Source: Candidatus Cloacimonadota bacterium
GTDB lineage: Bacteria > Cloacimonadota > Cloacimonadia > Cloacimonadales > Cloacimonadaceae
Length of the DNA stretch: 11,928 nt
Assembly (NCBI GenBank): GCA_012519465.1
Contig: JAAYQD010000127.1
Span: 1-11,928, forward strand
Reading direction: 5' to 3'
Position 1 is the stretch's first letter. Each line of letters opens with the position of its first letter. The notes beneath the pieces were generated by a model. It searched no databases and had not been told where the DNA came from. It was given only the letters and a program-made list of their open reading frames with translations. Position numbers and translations under genes: made by a program. Positions 1 through 6,976 of the stretch are shown here, in pieces.

Positions 1-255
1 ACGCTGACCGATGAGCACCGGATGGTAATAATGCTCGCCTTCCCACACAAATAGCGGAACCCCATTTTCATCCCGAGGGTTGATATTCATGGTATTATAC
101 AAAGAACTCCGGTTTTGATACAGCTGTTCATAATTAACCTTGATCAACGTATATTGATGATCTATCAGCTGTGCATATTCATCCACCTTGGTGGTCTTTT
201 CACACGAAAACAGCAGCAGGAGTGCAGCGAGTAAAAGAAATTGATACTTCCGCAT
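1..255 (-). CDS. Putative lipoprotein, N-terminal part (runs off the left edge)
   Basis: Read on the minus strand, an ATG at 255 opens 85 codons with no stop before the window edge. The protein starts M-R-K, continues with a leucine-rich stretch (residues 5-16) and reaches a lipobox L-F-S-C with the cysteine at residue 18. This predicts a type II signal peptide and a lipid-anchored envelope protein. An AAGGAG ribosome binding site sits 6 bases before the ATG, which supports this start. The mature part that is visible (residues 19-85) is polar and rich in Tyr, Gln and Asn, with the segment DEYAQLIDHQYTLIKVNYEQ. I do not recognise a family. It lies downstream of the M28 peptidase gene, 133 bases after that gene's stop, and has its own possible promoter in the gap. 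Gene reality is well supported; function is unknown. Confidence 0.8.
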   Translation of the reverse strand, partial: MRKYQFLLLAALLLLFSCEKTTKVDEYAQLIDHQYTLIKVNYEQLYQNRSSLYNTMNINPRDENGVPLFVWEGEHYYHPVLIGQR

Positions 256-286
256 TGGAGGCTCCTTGAACCTTGATATTGCATTG

Positions 287-316
287 TTTATATTGATTGC
301 CGATCTGCTCTTGCAA
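287..316 (-). promoter_or_regulatory. Possible sigma70-like promoter for the lipoprotein gene
   Basis: On the minus strand a TTGCAA box (311-316) is followed after 18 bases by TATAAA (287-292), about 31 bases before the ATG at 255. The match is 4/6 and 5/6 to the classical -35 and -10. The preferred promoter words of this phylum are not known to me, so this is only a candidate. No convincing terminator for the preceding M28 gene is visible in the same gap (256-388), so read-through is also possible. Confidence 0.35.
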
Positions 317-388
317 GATATCAGCTATCGAAAAGCAAGCTCGTCAAAGCAATCAAACTTGTCAAGTATTTAGCGCAAAATCACACCT

Positions 389-2896
389 TCAATGCATCAG
401 CACCACCTTCCTGGCCACGCTCCTGTTACCTTGCACCAGCCTCAGCATATAGATGCCGGATGCAAGGCGCATCCCCTTCTCATCTTTGCCATCCCAGCTC
501 AATTCATCCACCGTCCGGGGTGCTGCGTCTTTTGCCAAAGTTCTCACCCTCTGCCCGCGCAAGTTGTATACACTCACGGAAATGGGCAGGTGTTCATCCT
601 TGGCAGTGATGACAAAGCGCGTGCTGTATAAAAAGGGATTGGGATGGTTGGCACCGATGGCAAGCCGGGCAGGCGGAGTGTGATAAGGATCATCACTGGC
701 TGTGTCTTCCATAAACAGATTGCGGAAAACGTGTTGCACAAAATCCTTTGCCTGATCCTGGTACATATAATAGAGAGGGAAACTGAGCGTGATTGCCTCT
801 CCCGCCTCATAAAAATTGCGCAAGCCCACCGGTGAACCATTCAATACCCCAAAGTAATGCTCATCTTCAAAATCAGAACCGGCAACATAAAGGATTTGCG
901 CATTATCTGTGGGATAGATAGCAGTTATATGATAGAGGTGACCACCCGGCGAATTACTGATTTTTTGCGGGTCCACCTGCATGTCGAAAAAGCCCTCAGA
1001 TACGGAAGTGGCATATTTCAGACGCGCTAAAGAAGACGATAGAGTCTGTTGGATACCCAGGCACTGGGCAGCAAAATCATCCACTCCCATACTCCTGTTT
1101 ATACCCATGACGCTGAAAAGTATCTTTCCCCCTGCTGCCAAATACCCTTTAATGGCAGGCTTGACCCGGGCGATATAATCCATTTCCGCCATATCATTCC
1201 CATGCCACAAGATGGAGGAATAAATGCCGATATCTGCCAAACGCAACAGCTCATCATGTTCTTCACAATCAAACTGATCCGCCGCAAAACCTTCCAACAA
1301 CCCCTCATAAAAGGCATCCACCAGATCATTGGGGATGTTGTAAGTGCCGGCACCAATGCTGTGCTTGGTTTCATCCACGATCAGGATTCCCCTATCCAAG
1401 GTGAGCGGACGGCTGGAAACGGTATCCGTTAGCTCCGATATATTGCCATCTTGATCAATCGCCTGTAGCGTATAATAATAAAACCCATCCTGAGAATTGA
1501 CATCGGTATCCGTGAAGCTGGTATCTGTAATTGGCAAAGTGGTGATGGGAGTTCCCAGCTGGGATTCAGAATTGCTTTTATAAAGGATATATCCTGCCAA
1601 ATCCCATTCGATATTGGCATCCCAGGATATCTGGATGGCGTCAGAAATGGGAGTTTCACTTATATTGAGCGGCGTCTGCGGGATCACCCTGGGAATGCCG
1701 CTGCCCTGCACCCAAAAGCTATATTTGCCTTCCGCATCCATGCTGTATAACTGCACTGTATATTCCTCATCCTGAACCAGATCAGAAATCGTGTGCGAGA
1801 AACCTGCCACTATCTCTTCACCAGAGATGCTGCCATCTGCATTGCTATAACAAGCCTTATATTGGGTGATGCTGGCATCATTGGAAGAAGCCCACTGCAC
1901 CACCAGTTCATGGCCATTGCCTCCGTCCAACACTTTCATCTCCCGGGGCATGGCTGGCATCAGGGAATATCCCGCCAAGGTAGCCATGATGGCTTTCACC
2001 ATTTGCGCACAAAACTGGGGATTGAGCTTGTCTATTGTATCCTCAGGTGTGTGCATATGTTGATTGAGAAAGGGTTCCTGTAAGTAAATGGTAGGAAATC
2101 CTCTTATCCAAAAACAATAACTGTCGCCACGCGTTGTATCTTGTACACCTTCCACAGGAGTAAGATCGGAATAAAGGATCACCTGCTCCCACGCAAATTG
2201 ATGCTGCTGTTCAGAGCCAGTATAGGGATGCAGCCTGATTTGCCAATCATCCTCTTCGGATTCCATAAAAGCTATCATATCCAAATTGATATACGCCCTC
2301 AGCTTGGTACCATTTTCCCTCAAGTGATACGAACAATAATAAGAGCCGTGTAAACCTGTCTCTTCCATGGCAAAGGCCACAAAACGGATATTGCAGCGCG
2401 GCTGAAAACCGGCTAACATCATGATCCTGGCTATTTCCAAAATGGCGGCGCATCCACTGGCATCATCATCCGCCCCTGGTGCCAAGGTCATGGATGGTAC
2501 CGGAGACTCCAAAGTGGAATCATAATGCGCTCCGATATAGATGTATTCATCCTCGGATTCCAGCCCCGGAAGGGTGGCTATCACATTATATTGAGTTCCG
2601 CCCTGCGGATGCTCTAATATCTGAAATTCGGTATCCGTGATCCCAAACCGGATAAACTGATCCTTTAGCCAGGTGGCAATCTCCAAACGGTTTGGCGCCA
2701 GATAATAGCGCGTCTCAAAATCCTGCAATACCTGAATATAAGACATGATTGAATCTGCATTCACAGCCTGCACCAGCTGCAGAATCTCTGCTGATACCTG
2801 CCTCCGCCCCTCCGGAAATTCAAACCCAAAATTGTTAACGGCAAACACGCTGCCCATCAGCAGCATAATTACTAACAAGAAACTTATCCTTTTCAT
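389..2896 (-). CDS. Secreted M28-family zinc aminopeptidase with fibronectin-like domains and a C-terminal sorting tail
   Basis: 835 residues. Residues 1-19 form a Sec signal peptide (M-K-R, then a hydrophobic core ending V-F-A). Residues about 45-310 are an M28 peptidase with every metal and catalytic position in place: H124 and D126 in A-H-Y-D-S, D144 in PGADDDASG, general base E178 and ligand E179 in A-M-E-E-T-G, D206 in N-L-D-M, and H282 in M-H-T-P-E-D-T. A two-zinc exopeptidase acting outside the cytoplasm on peptide N-termini is therefore likely. Two fibronectin type III-like domains follow (about 314-404 and 405-498). Residues about 500-725 form an unassigned alpha/beta-looking domain (R-G-I-L-I-V-D-E-T near its start, Y-L-A-A-G-G-K-I-L-F later). 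Residues about 748-835 are a FlgD-like/T9SS-type sorting tail (NHPNPF ... L-A-S-G-I-Y). AAGGAG stands 6 bases before the ATG. Substrate specificity cannot be read from the sequence. The tail is clearly more diverged than those of the two large neighbours. Confidence 0.93.
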   Translation of the reverse strand: MKRISFLLVIMLLMGSVFAVNNFGFEFPEGRRQVSAEILQLVQAVNADSIMSYIQVLQDFETRYYLAPNRLEIATWLKDQFIRFGITDTEFQILEHPQGGTQYNVIATLPGLESEDEYIYIGAHYDSTLESPVPSMTLAPGADDDASGCAAILEIARIMMLAGFQPRCNIRFVAFAMEETGLHGSYYCSYHLRENGTKLRAYINLDMIAFMESEEDDWQIRLHPYTGSEQQHQFAWEQVILYSDLTPVEGVQDTTRGDSYCFWIRGFPTIYLQEPFLNQHMHTPEDTIDKLNPQFCAQMVKAIMATLAGYSLMPAMPREMKVLDGGNGHELVVQWASSNDASITQYKACYSNADGSISGEEIVAGFSHTISDLVQDEEYTVQLYSMDAEGKYSFWVQGSGIPRVIPQTPLNISETPISDAIQISWDANIEWDLAGYILYKSNSESQLGTPITTLPITDTSFTDTDVNSQDGFYYYTLQAIDQDGNISELTDTVSSRPLTLDRGILIVDETKHSIGAGTYNIPNDLVDAFYEGLLEGFAADQFDCEEHDELLRLADIGIYSSILWHGNDMAEMDYIARVKPAIKGYLAAGGKILFSVMGINRSMGVDDFAAQCLGIQQTLSSSLARLKYATSVSEGFFDMQVDPQKISNSPGGHLYHITAIYPTDNAQILYVAGSDFEDEHYFGVLNGSPVGLRNFYEAGEAITLSFPLYYMYQDQAKDFVQHVFRNLFMEDTASDDPYHTPPARLAIGANHPNPFLYSTRFVITAKDEHLPISVSVYNLRGQRVRTLAKDAAPRTVDELSWDGKDEKGMRLASGIYMLRLVQGNRSVARKVVLMH

Positions 2897-2939
2897 GATA
2901 GACTCCTTAGGTTTGCTTCCTATTTAATCCACAATGCCG

Positions 2940-2967
2940 AGGTTATAAAATATCGATTCCCTGTCAA
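2940..2967 (-). promoter_or_regulatory. Possible promoter for the M28 peptidase gene
   Basis: A perfect TTGACA (2962-2967, minus strand) is followed either by TATAAC after 14 bases (2942-2947) or by TAACCT after 16 bases (2940-2945), about 45 bases before the ATG at 2896. The -35 is convincing, but the spacing to the better-looking -10 is short. This suggests that the peptidase gene can be transcribed separately from the upstream DUF6150 gene. The rest of the 161-base gap holds a CCGATCGG palindrome and no clear terminator. Confidence 0.45.
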
Positions 2968-3057
2968 GCTTTTTTGTGAATATCGCAAATCTCCGATCGG
3001 TAAATCAAGCAAGATCGATTGTTCTTTTCCCAGCTGGCATATCCCAGGCTCCTATCT

Positions 3058-3414
3058 CTATCTCAGCCTGCCCACATATTTATTCGATTTTCTCCAGCCC
3101 GCTTCGGATTTATATCTTGCATAATATATCTTCAGATCTGCCTCACTTTTGTAATCCACAATACAAATAACGGCATCAGCGCTGGATTTGTACTTTTCAA
3201 AATACCAAATCTCATCTTTTCCCCTTGCCTCGGACTTGTAATCTGCCACATAAACCACCAAGTCCGCATCATACTTACGGTCTGTCACATACACCTTAAT
3301 GGCTCCATATTTGCGGTCTTGAACGTAGATATTCCCGCCAAAGAGGGTGCCCAAAAGCACACTGCCAAACAAAACCACAAATACCACTTTTTTGATCATG
3401 CCACCTGCGTACAT
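3058..3414 (-). CDS. Small exported DUF6150-type repeat protein
   Basis: 118 residues from the chosen start. The ATG at 3414 is preferred over the one at 3456 because a full TAGGAGGT ribosome binding site (3423-3430) lies 8 bases before it, while nothing precedes the other. Residues about 6-26 (M-I-K-K, then a hydrophobic run to L-L-G-T-L-F-G-G) look like a signal peptide. The remainder is six short units, each a hydrophobic/aromatic strand followed by D/K-x-K-Y/S-x-A-D: about 29-38, 41-51, 54-64, 69-80, 82-93 and 96-106, ending in YKSEAGW. This pattern matches the DUF6150 family as I remember it; I recall that family also being named after a 7(1) septoil-knot fold, but I cannot verify this here. 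The cellular role is unknown. It carries no sorting tail, unlike its large neighbours, and follows the 971-residue gene by only 57 bases, so co-transcription is plausible. Confidence 0.85.
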   Translation of the reverse strand: MYAGGMIKKVVFVVLFGSVLLGTLFGGNIYVQDRKYGAIKVYVTDRKYDADLVVYVADYKSEARGKDEIWYFEKYKSSADAVICIVDYKSEADLKIYYARYKSEAGWRKSNKYVGRLR

Positions 3415-3422
3415 TTTCTCGT

Positions 3423-3430
3423 ACCTCCTA
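3423..3430 (-). promoter_or_regulatory. Strong ribosome binding site that fixes the DUF6150 gene start
   Basis: TAGGAGGT on the minus strand is a near-perfect Shine-Dalgarno sequence, 8 bases before the ATG at 3414. It rules out the longer reading that would start at 3456 and add 14 residues ahead of the signal peptide. Confidence 0.85.
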
Positions 3431-3445
3431 ATCTTTATTGTCATT

Positions 3446-3470
3446 GCCAGCATCATGCCGGGGCTTTTTT
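3446..3470. terminator. Decayed terminator-like hairpin between the 971-residue gene and the DUF6150 gene
   Basis: The arms GCCAGC / GCCGGGGC around ATCAT, followed by six T on the plus strand, align with the intact terminator at 7287-7321 (GCCCCAGC-ATCAC-GCTGGGGC). Here the stem is reduced to about five pairs for the minus-strand transcript, and the run that would give its 3' U tract has become an AATGACAAT-like sequence. It lies just after the stop at 3472, so it is probably an ancestral terminator that no longer works well for this gene, allowing transcription into the next one. Confidence 0.5.
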
Positions 3471-3471
3471 C

Positions 3472-6387
3472 CTATTGGCTGAGCAGCATCTTGTTTACTT
3501 TACTGTATCCGGGTGCCTGCAGGCGGTAGAAATAGATACCGCTGCTACAAGCTCTGCCGCTGGCGTCTCTGCCATTCCAGATGGCTTTATAGTGGCCGCT
3601 GGGTTTATCTTCATTGACGAGGGTGGTGACCAGTTGACCTTTGATGTTGTAGATATCCAGGCGCACGGCTCCGGCATCCTTGATGCTGTAGCTGATGGTG
3701 GTCTGGGGATTGAAGGGATTGGGATAGTTGGGATGCAGCGTGGTGATAATGACGGGTATCTCGTTATCATCGTTATCCGTTTCGGAAACCATCACAAAGT
3801 GGAGATGGGTGGTTTGGTTGGGATCAATCTCCACATTTTCAATGGTTTGGGTGATATATCCGGGGGCAGAGGCGGTCACACTGTAAATCCCCACAGGTGC
3901 GTCAAGGCTGTAAATACCGTAACTATTTGTATAAACGGTGTATTCGCCCGCATTCAGGCTGATATATGCGTCCTCAAGAGGCTGATTGATGGCATTGGCA
4001 ACCACACCCATGATGCTACCCATTTGTAAGGGAGCCACAAAGAAGGTGGTTTGCGGGGTTCGTGCCAAGTACCAGGTATCCCAGGCAAGAGGAGGATTAT
4101 AGGGATCAATCGGGCTATCATCGCTATAGAAAATGCGGGCGCGGTGGGGAGCGCTGGCTTGGGTCTTAAAATAGTTCCTACTGCCAAAGGTGAGTGAATA
4201 CCAGGGGCGCTGTATCATCATCACCAGGTTTCCGGGGGTAATCTCATAAGGGGTGGAAAGAGGGATCAGGATCTCGTTTTCACCGTTAGGGAGCAGTATC
4301 ACTCCGTCAAAGACAAGGGTCAATTCTCCAGCGGGGATAAAGCCGCCTGTAAGGTCCTCCAGGTCAGTGCTGCCCAGCCATATTTTGGCATTGCAGGGGA
4401 TGGGCCCTATGCTAAAATGGTTGTATAGCTGCAGTGAGGTGATGGTGCCGCTGGGCAAGTTCAATTCATCCTCATGCCACAAATTCTGATAAAGAGATGT
4501 TTTGTGAGAGAAATCCAGGGGTATGCGGTCGATTTCGTTACCCTCACCAATGGTAATCATCTGGGTTCCTTCCGGCTGCACGGTGATATTAAGCTGGGCG
4601 GTGGTATTGTTTTGCTCGATTTCATCATCCCTATAAAGAATCTTGGCATAGATGCTCATGGTACCCTCTTGGGTGGGAATCCAGCTGATATTTACCGGAA
4701 GCATGTGCATGGGCGGGATGGGTGGACCAACGATGGTCGCAAGATTGCCTCCGCCTTCCTGCATCAGCGAGATCCGATATCTGGCTTGGATATTTTGGCC
4801 GTTGTTTTGGATATACACCCTATAGATGGAGGTATCCCCGGCAGAGGGGGTGGTATTGCCCGCAAGACCATAACAGCCAAGATCGTTGATAATGGGTTCG
4901 CTGCTGTGGTAAAGGCTGATTTTGGGGTAATGCGTGGTGGGTGTGCCCTCTGGCGGGTTCATGGGGTCAAAGTGTTCTCTATTGCTAAAAACATAACGGG
5001 CGCGGTATGGGTTGCCAAGCTGACATTTGAAAACATCATAAGCGGTATAAAAGGTGCCATCCATAGGCCGCTGCACCATCATCACCAGATTCCCCGCTGT
5101 GTGCATGAAGGGCGTGGTGAGGGGAATCAGAATCTCATTTTGCCAACAGGGGAAATCCACATTGCCTTCAAACACCAAGGAGAGTTGGCTGGCAGGGATA
5201 TAACCGCTCCAGAGGTCGGCTAAGCTTGTGGATCCCAGCCAGATCCTGGTGGGGCTACCCTGGATGTCAGATTCAAAGTGGTTATATAGCTTCACGGCGG
5301 TGATGGTGCCGGAGGTAAAACCCAATTCATCCTGCATATAAAGACACTGATAGAGGGAGTTTTGGTTGCTGAAATTGATGGGATGGCGGGCGGCTTGATC
5401 TCCCACGCCGATGGTTGTCACATGGATCTCTTCCGGTTGGACCACGATATCGAGGGGGCGGGAGTGGTTATTGTGCTCAAACTCATCACCAGCCATCACC
5501 ACTTTGGCATAAACGCTGATGGGTCCAGCTTGGGAAGGTGTCCAGTTTATATTTACAGGCAGCATTTGCATGGATTGGATGGGAGGTCCATCCACAACCG
5601 CCAGCTGGCCTCCACCCTCCTGCATTAGCATGATCTGATAGTTGCTTTGGGGATTTATGCCACCGTTTTGGATATTGACCGTATAAGTGGCGGGCATCCC
5701 CACGGTGGGCGTGGTGTTGCCCACAAGATGGGTACAGCCCAGGTCATTTTGCAGGGCATTTGAATTGTAATAGATGGTAAGGCGGGGATACAGTCCGGTG
5801 GGCTCGCCAGTGGGGGGATTGTATGGGTTGTAGACGATGCTATTGCTGTAAACGTTGCGGGCGCGGTTGCTATCTCCCGTTTGGCACCTAAAACCATTGG
5901 AGTTAAAATGGTAAACACTATCCATCGGCCGCTGCACCATCATCACCAGATTGCCGTCCAGATACAGGTAGGGGGTCTGGAGATCGATAAGGATGTGATT
6001 TTGCCCACCACCGGGAAGCTGCAGGCTATCAGCATATACCAAGGTGAGCTGATCTGCAGAGATATATCCTCCGGAGAGGTCTGGCAGGTGTGTGGTGCCC
6101 AGCCAGATCTTGGTGGCGCCATTGAGGTAAAATGATTCAAAGTCACTATATAACTTTAGAGCTGTGATCTCACGTGCTGTAAACCCCAATTCAGCTTGAT
6201 AGTACAAACACTGATAAAGAGAATTTTTGTGATAGAAATCCATGGGAACGCGACCCCATTGTGAGCCGTCACCGATGGTTACACTGGCTTCATCCTCACG
6301 AGTGGCGCCCACATCCATGGTGTGGGTAACGGCAAAAACAAGTGTTGCCAAAAATAAAAACAAGGTGGCGAGTGTGAGTCTCTTCAT
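3472..6387 (-). CDS. Secreted repeat adhesin-like protein (three modules, CARDB-like blocks, sorting tail)
   Basis: 971 residues with a clear signal peptide (1-19, M-K-R-L then a hydrophobic core ending V-F-A). The body repeats one module. A block of about 175 residues (I-G-x-G ... KIWLGST ... NLVMMVQRP ... RAR) occurs at about 37-208, 321-497 and 608-783. It alternates with a CARDB-like block (GNTTP ... LMQEGGG ... VNI.W.P ... VQPE) at about 213-320 and 501-607. A carboxypeptidase-regulatory-like domain follows (about 790-868: G-V-V-A-N-A-I-N-Q-P-L ... APGYITQTIENV), then a D/E-rich hinge and a FlgD-like/T9SS-type sorting tail (884-971). No catalytic motif is visible. Surface adhesion or a structural role is inferred from CARDB and tail families; the main block is unassigned. 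AGGAG stands 5 bases before the ATG. It is a shorter paralogue of the protein encoded at 7326-11928, and their C-terminal tails are nearly identical. Confidence 0.93.
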   Translation of the reverse strand: MKRLTLATLFLFLATLVFAVTHTMDVGATREDEASVTIGDGSQWGRVPMDFYHKNSLYQCLYYQAELGFTAREITALKLYSDFESFYLNGATKIWLGTTHLPDLSGGYISADQLTLVYADSLQLPGGGQNHILIDLQTPYLYLDGNLVMMVQRPMDSVYHFNSNGFRCQTGDSNRARNVYSNSIVYNPYNPPTGEPTGLYPRLTIYYNSNALQNDLGCTHLVGNTTPTVGMPATYTVNIQNGGINPQSNYQIMLMQEGGGQLAVVDGPPIQSMQMLPVNINWTPSQAGPISVYAKVVMAGDEFEHNNHSRPLDIVVQPEEIHVTTIGVGDQAARHPINFSNQNSLYQCLYMQDELGFTSGTITAVKLYNHFESDIQGSPTRIWLGSTSLADLWSGYIPASQLSLVFEGNVDFPCWQNEILIPLTTPFMHTAGNLVMMVQRPMDGTFYTAYDVFKCQLGNPYRARYVFSNREHFDPMNPPEGTPTTHYPKISLYHSSEPIINDLGCYGLAGNTTPSAGDTSIYRVYIQNNGQNIQARYRISLMQEGGGNLATIVGPPIPPMHMLPVNISWIPTQEGTMSIYAKILYRDDEIEQNNTTAQLNITVQPEGTQMITIGEGNEIDRIPLDFSHKTSLYQNLWHEDELNLPSGTITSLQLYNHFSIGPIPCNAKIWLGSTDLEDLTGGFIPAGELTLVFDGVILLPNGENEILIPLSTPYEITPGNLVMMIQRPWYSLTFGSRNYFKTQASAPHRARIFYSDDSPIDPYNPPLAWDTWYLARTPQTTFFVAPLQMGSIMGVVANAINQPLEDAYISLNAGEYTVYTNSYGIYSLDAPVGIYSVTASAPGYITQTIENVEIDPNQTTHLHFVMVSETDNDDNEIPVIITTLHPNYPNPFNPQTTISYSIKDAGAVRLDIYNIKGQLVTTLVNEDKPSGHYKAIWNGRDASGRACSSGIYFYRLQAPGYSKVNKMLLSQ
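4033..6288 (-). repeat. Three coding modules with a 287-residue (861-base) period
   Basis: Within the 971-residue protein, module starts (the V/I-T-I-G-x-G motif) fall at residues about 34, 321 and 608. The second and third are exactly 287 residues apart and the first is within one residue of that. DNA units are about 5428-6288, 4567-5427 and, without its second half, 4033-4566. The DNA copies are visibly similar but diverged, for example in the 'NLVMM.QRP' and 'LMQEGGG' segments. Confidence 0.85.
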
Positions 6388-6566
6388 GGTATCTCCTCTA
6401 TACTTGATAAAACTAAGTCACAGCCACGTTGGTAGCCCGATGCTATCAAACGCTACGGGGGGTTATACTGATAAGCCCTCGGCTCATCACATGATGAAAT
6501 GGGCTCATCTAAAACCGCTTTATTAAACATGCAATTATTGTTCCTTAATAATGGGAATGTTGCCTT
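6388..6566. other. Upstream region of the 971-residue gene, no gene seen
   Basis: This AT-richer part of the large spacer holds a likely -10 box (6462-6467), a 6-base palindrome TCATCA-CA-TGATGA (6484-6497), a direct repeat GGCTCATC at 6481-6488 and 6502-6509 (21 bases apart, about two helical turns), and an inverted repeat GTAGC/GCTAC (6432-6436 with 6452-6456). These could be regulatory sites for the gene starting at 6387. No open frame with a ribosome binding site is present. Confidence 0.5.
6462..6467 (-). promoter_or_regulatory. Candidate -10 box upstream of the 971-residue gene, with a second copy farther out
   Basis: TATAAC on the minus strand, about 75 bases before the ATG. The surrounding 13-mer TTATACTGATAAG (6463-6475, plus strand) recurs with one change at 6724-6736, where the minus strand reads a perfect TATAAT. 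Neither copy has a good -35 at 16-18 bases, so the call rests on the -10 word and its recurrence. Confidence 0.35.
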
Positions 6567-6569
6567 CGT

Positions 6570-6709
6570 GGGGTGAGGGGGCAAGGGTTTAGGAGTCAGG
6601 TTTCCGTTGGTCTCGCTTCGCGAGCGTTGAGAGGCGCCGAGGCGCCAGTTGAGTGTTCGCCTTGCTCACGGTTGAGCGTGCTTCGCACTGTTGAGAAGCG
6701 GCTGAAGCC
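6570..6709. repeat. Hairpin array with GTTGAG direct repeats
   Basis: A G-run cluster (6570-6600: G4, G5, G3, then GG pairs) leads into a chain of short palindromes separated by the word GTTGAG at 6626, 6648, 6671 and 6690 (spacings 22, 23, 19). Palindromes are CTCGC-TTC-GCGAG (6612-6624), two GGCGCC (6633-6646), GTGC-TTC-GCAC (6678-6688) and GGC-TGAA-GCC (6700-6709). The stems differ from each other but both arms change together. No credible gene. Confidence 0.75.
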
Positions 6710-6773
6710 TTATTTTACACGAATTATACTGATTAGACCGATTTCACTAATTCAAAAATAGACTCGGCATTAG

Positions 6774-6887
6774 CCCTGACCCCTAACCCCTGCGGCGAAG
6801 CCGCCTCCCCCTGAACCCTGTGCCCTGTCCCCAAAGCACGCGCAGCGTGCCCCCTGTTCACTGTCCCCTGCTCCCTGAGCGCGCTCA
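6774..6887. repeat. C-rich block with GNA-loop hairpins
   Basis: Runs of C (6774-6776, 6780-6783, 6787-6790, 6807-6811) put four G runs on the minus strand. Inside are the hairpins GCGGC-GAA-GCCGC (6792-6804) and GCACGC-GCA-GCGTGC (6836-6850), each followed by CCCCCTG and another CTG word, and then the 12-base palindrome TGAGCGCGCTCA (6876-6887). The segment AGGGGTTAGGGGTCAGG on the minus strand (6775-6791) matches 6584-6600 of the plus strand at 15 of 17 positions, making an inverted pair around the hairpin array and the AT-rich stretch at 6710-6770. Confidence 0.75.
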
Positions 6888-6888
6888 T

Positions 6889-6949
6889 TACCCACCCTTG
6901 TACCACCCTTGTACCACCCTTGTCGAGACAAAGGAGAGACAAGGGTGGT
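6889..6949. repeat. Tandem 11-base repeats plus a 12-base inverted copy
   Basis: TACCACCCTTG occurs at 6901-6911 and 6912-6922, preceded by a copy with one extra C (6889-6900). ACCACCCTTGTC (6913-6924) then faces its exact reverse complement (6938-6949) across 13 bases, giving a strong 12-pair hairpin. A smaller competing hairpin TTGTC-GA-GACAA lies at the stem base and loop (6920-6931). With no T run following, it is not a standard terminator. Confidence 0.85.
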
Positions 6950-6976
6950 TAATAGGCAAGGGGCTGCTTGCGCGGG

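Noticed and set aside
256..388. Terminator after the M28 peptidase gene
   Set aside because: Only short imperfect palindromes (for example ACTTG-A-CAAGT) without a T run on the minus transcript.
3415..3456. Longer DUF6150 gene starting at the ATG at 3456
   Set aside because: No ribosome binding site precedes it, it starts inside the decayed terminator hairpin, and it would put a charged stretch before the signal peptide.
3019..4029. Long plus-strand open frame (336 codons) opposite the 3' ends of the DUF6150 and 971-residue genes, and similar ones at 4474-5223, 8706-9641 and 9708-10388
   Set aside because: They are antisense to convincing genes, have no ribosome binding site or recognisable protein, and recur because the repeated modules have the same codon pattern on the other strand.
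6626..6695. CRISPR-like array (GTTGAG words with different sequences between)
   Set aside because: The constant part is only 6 bases, the variable parts are palindromes, and no cas gene is nearby.
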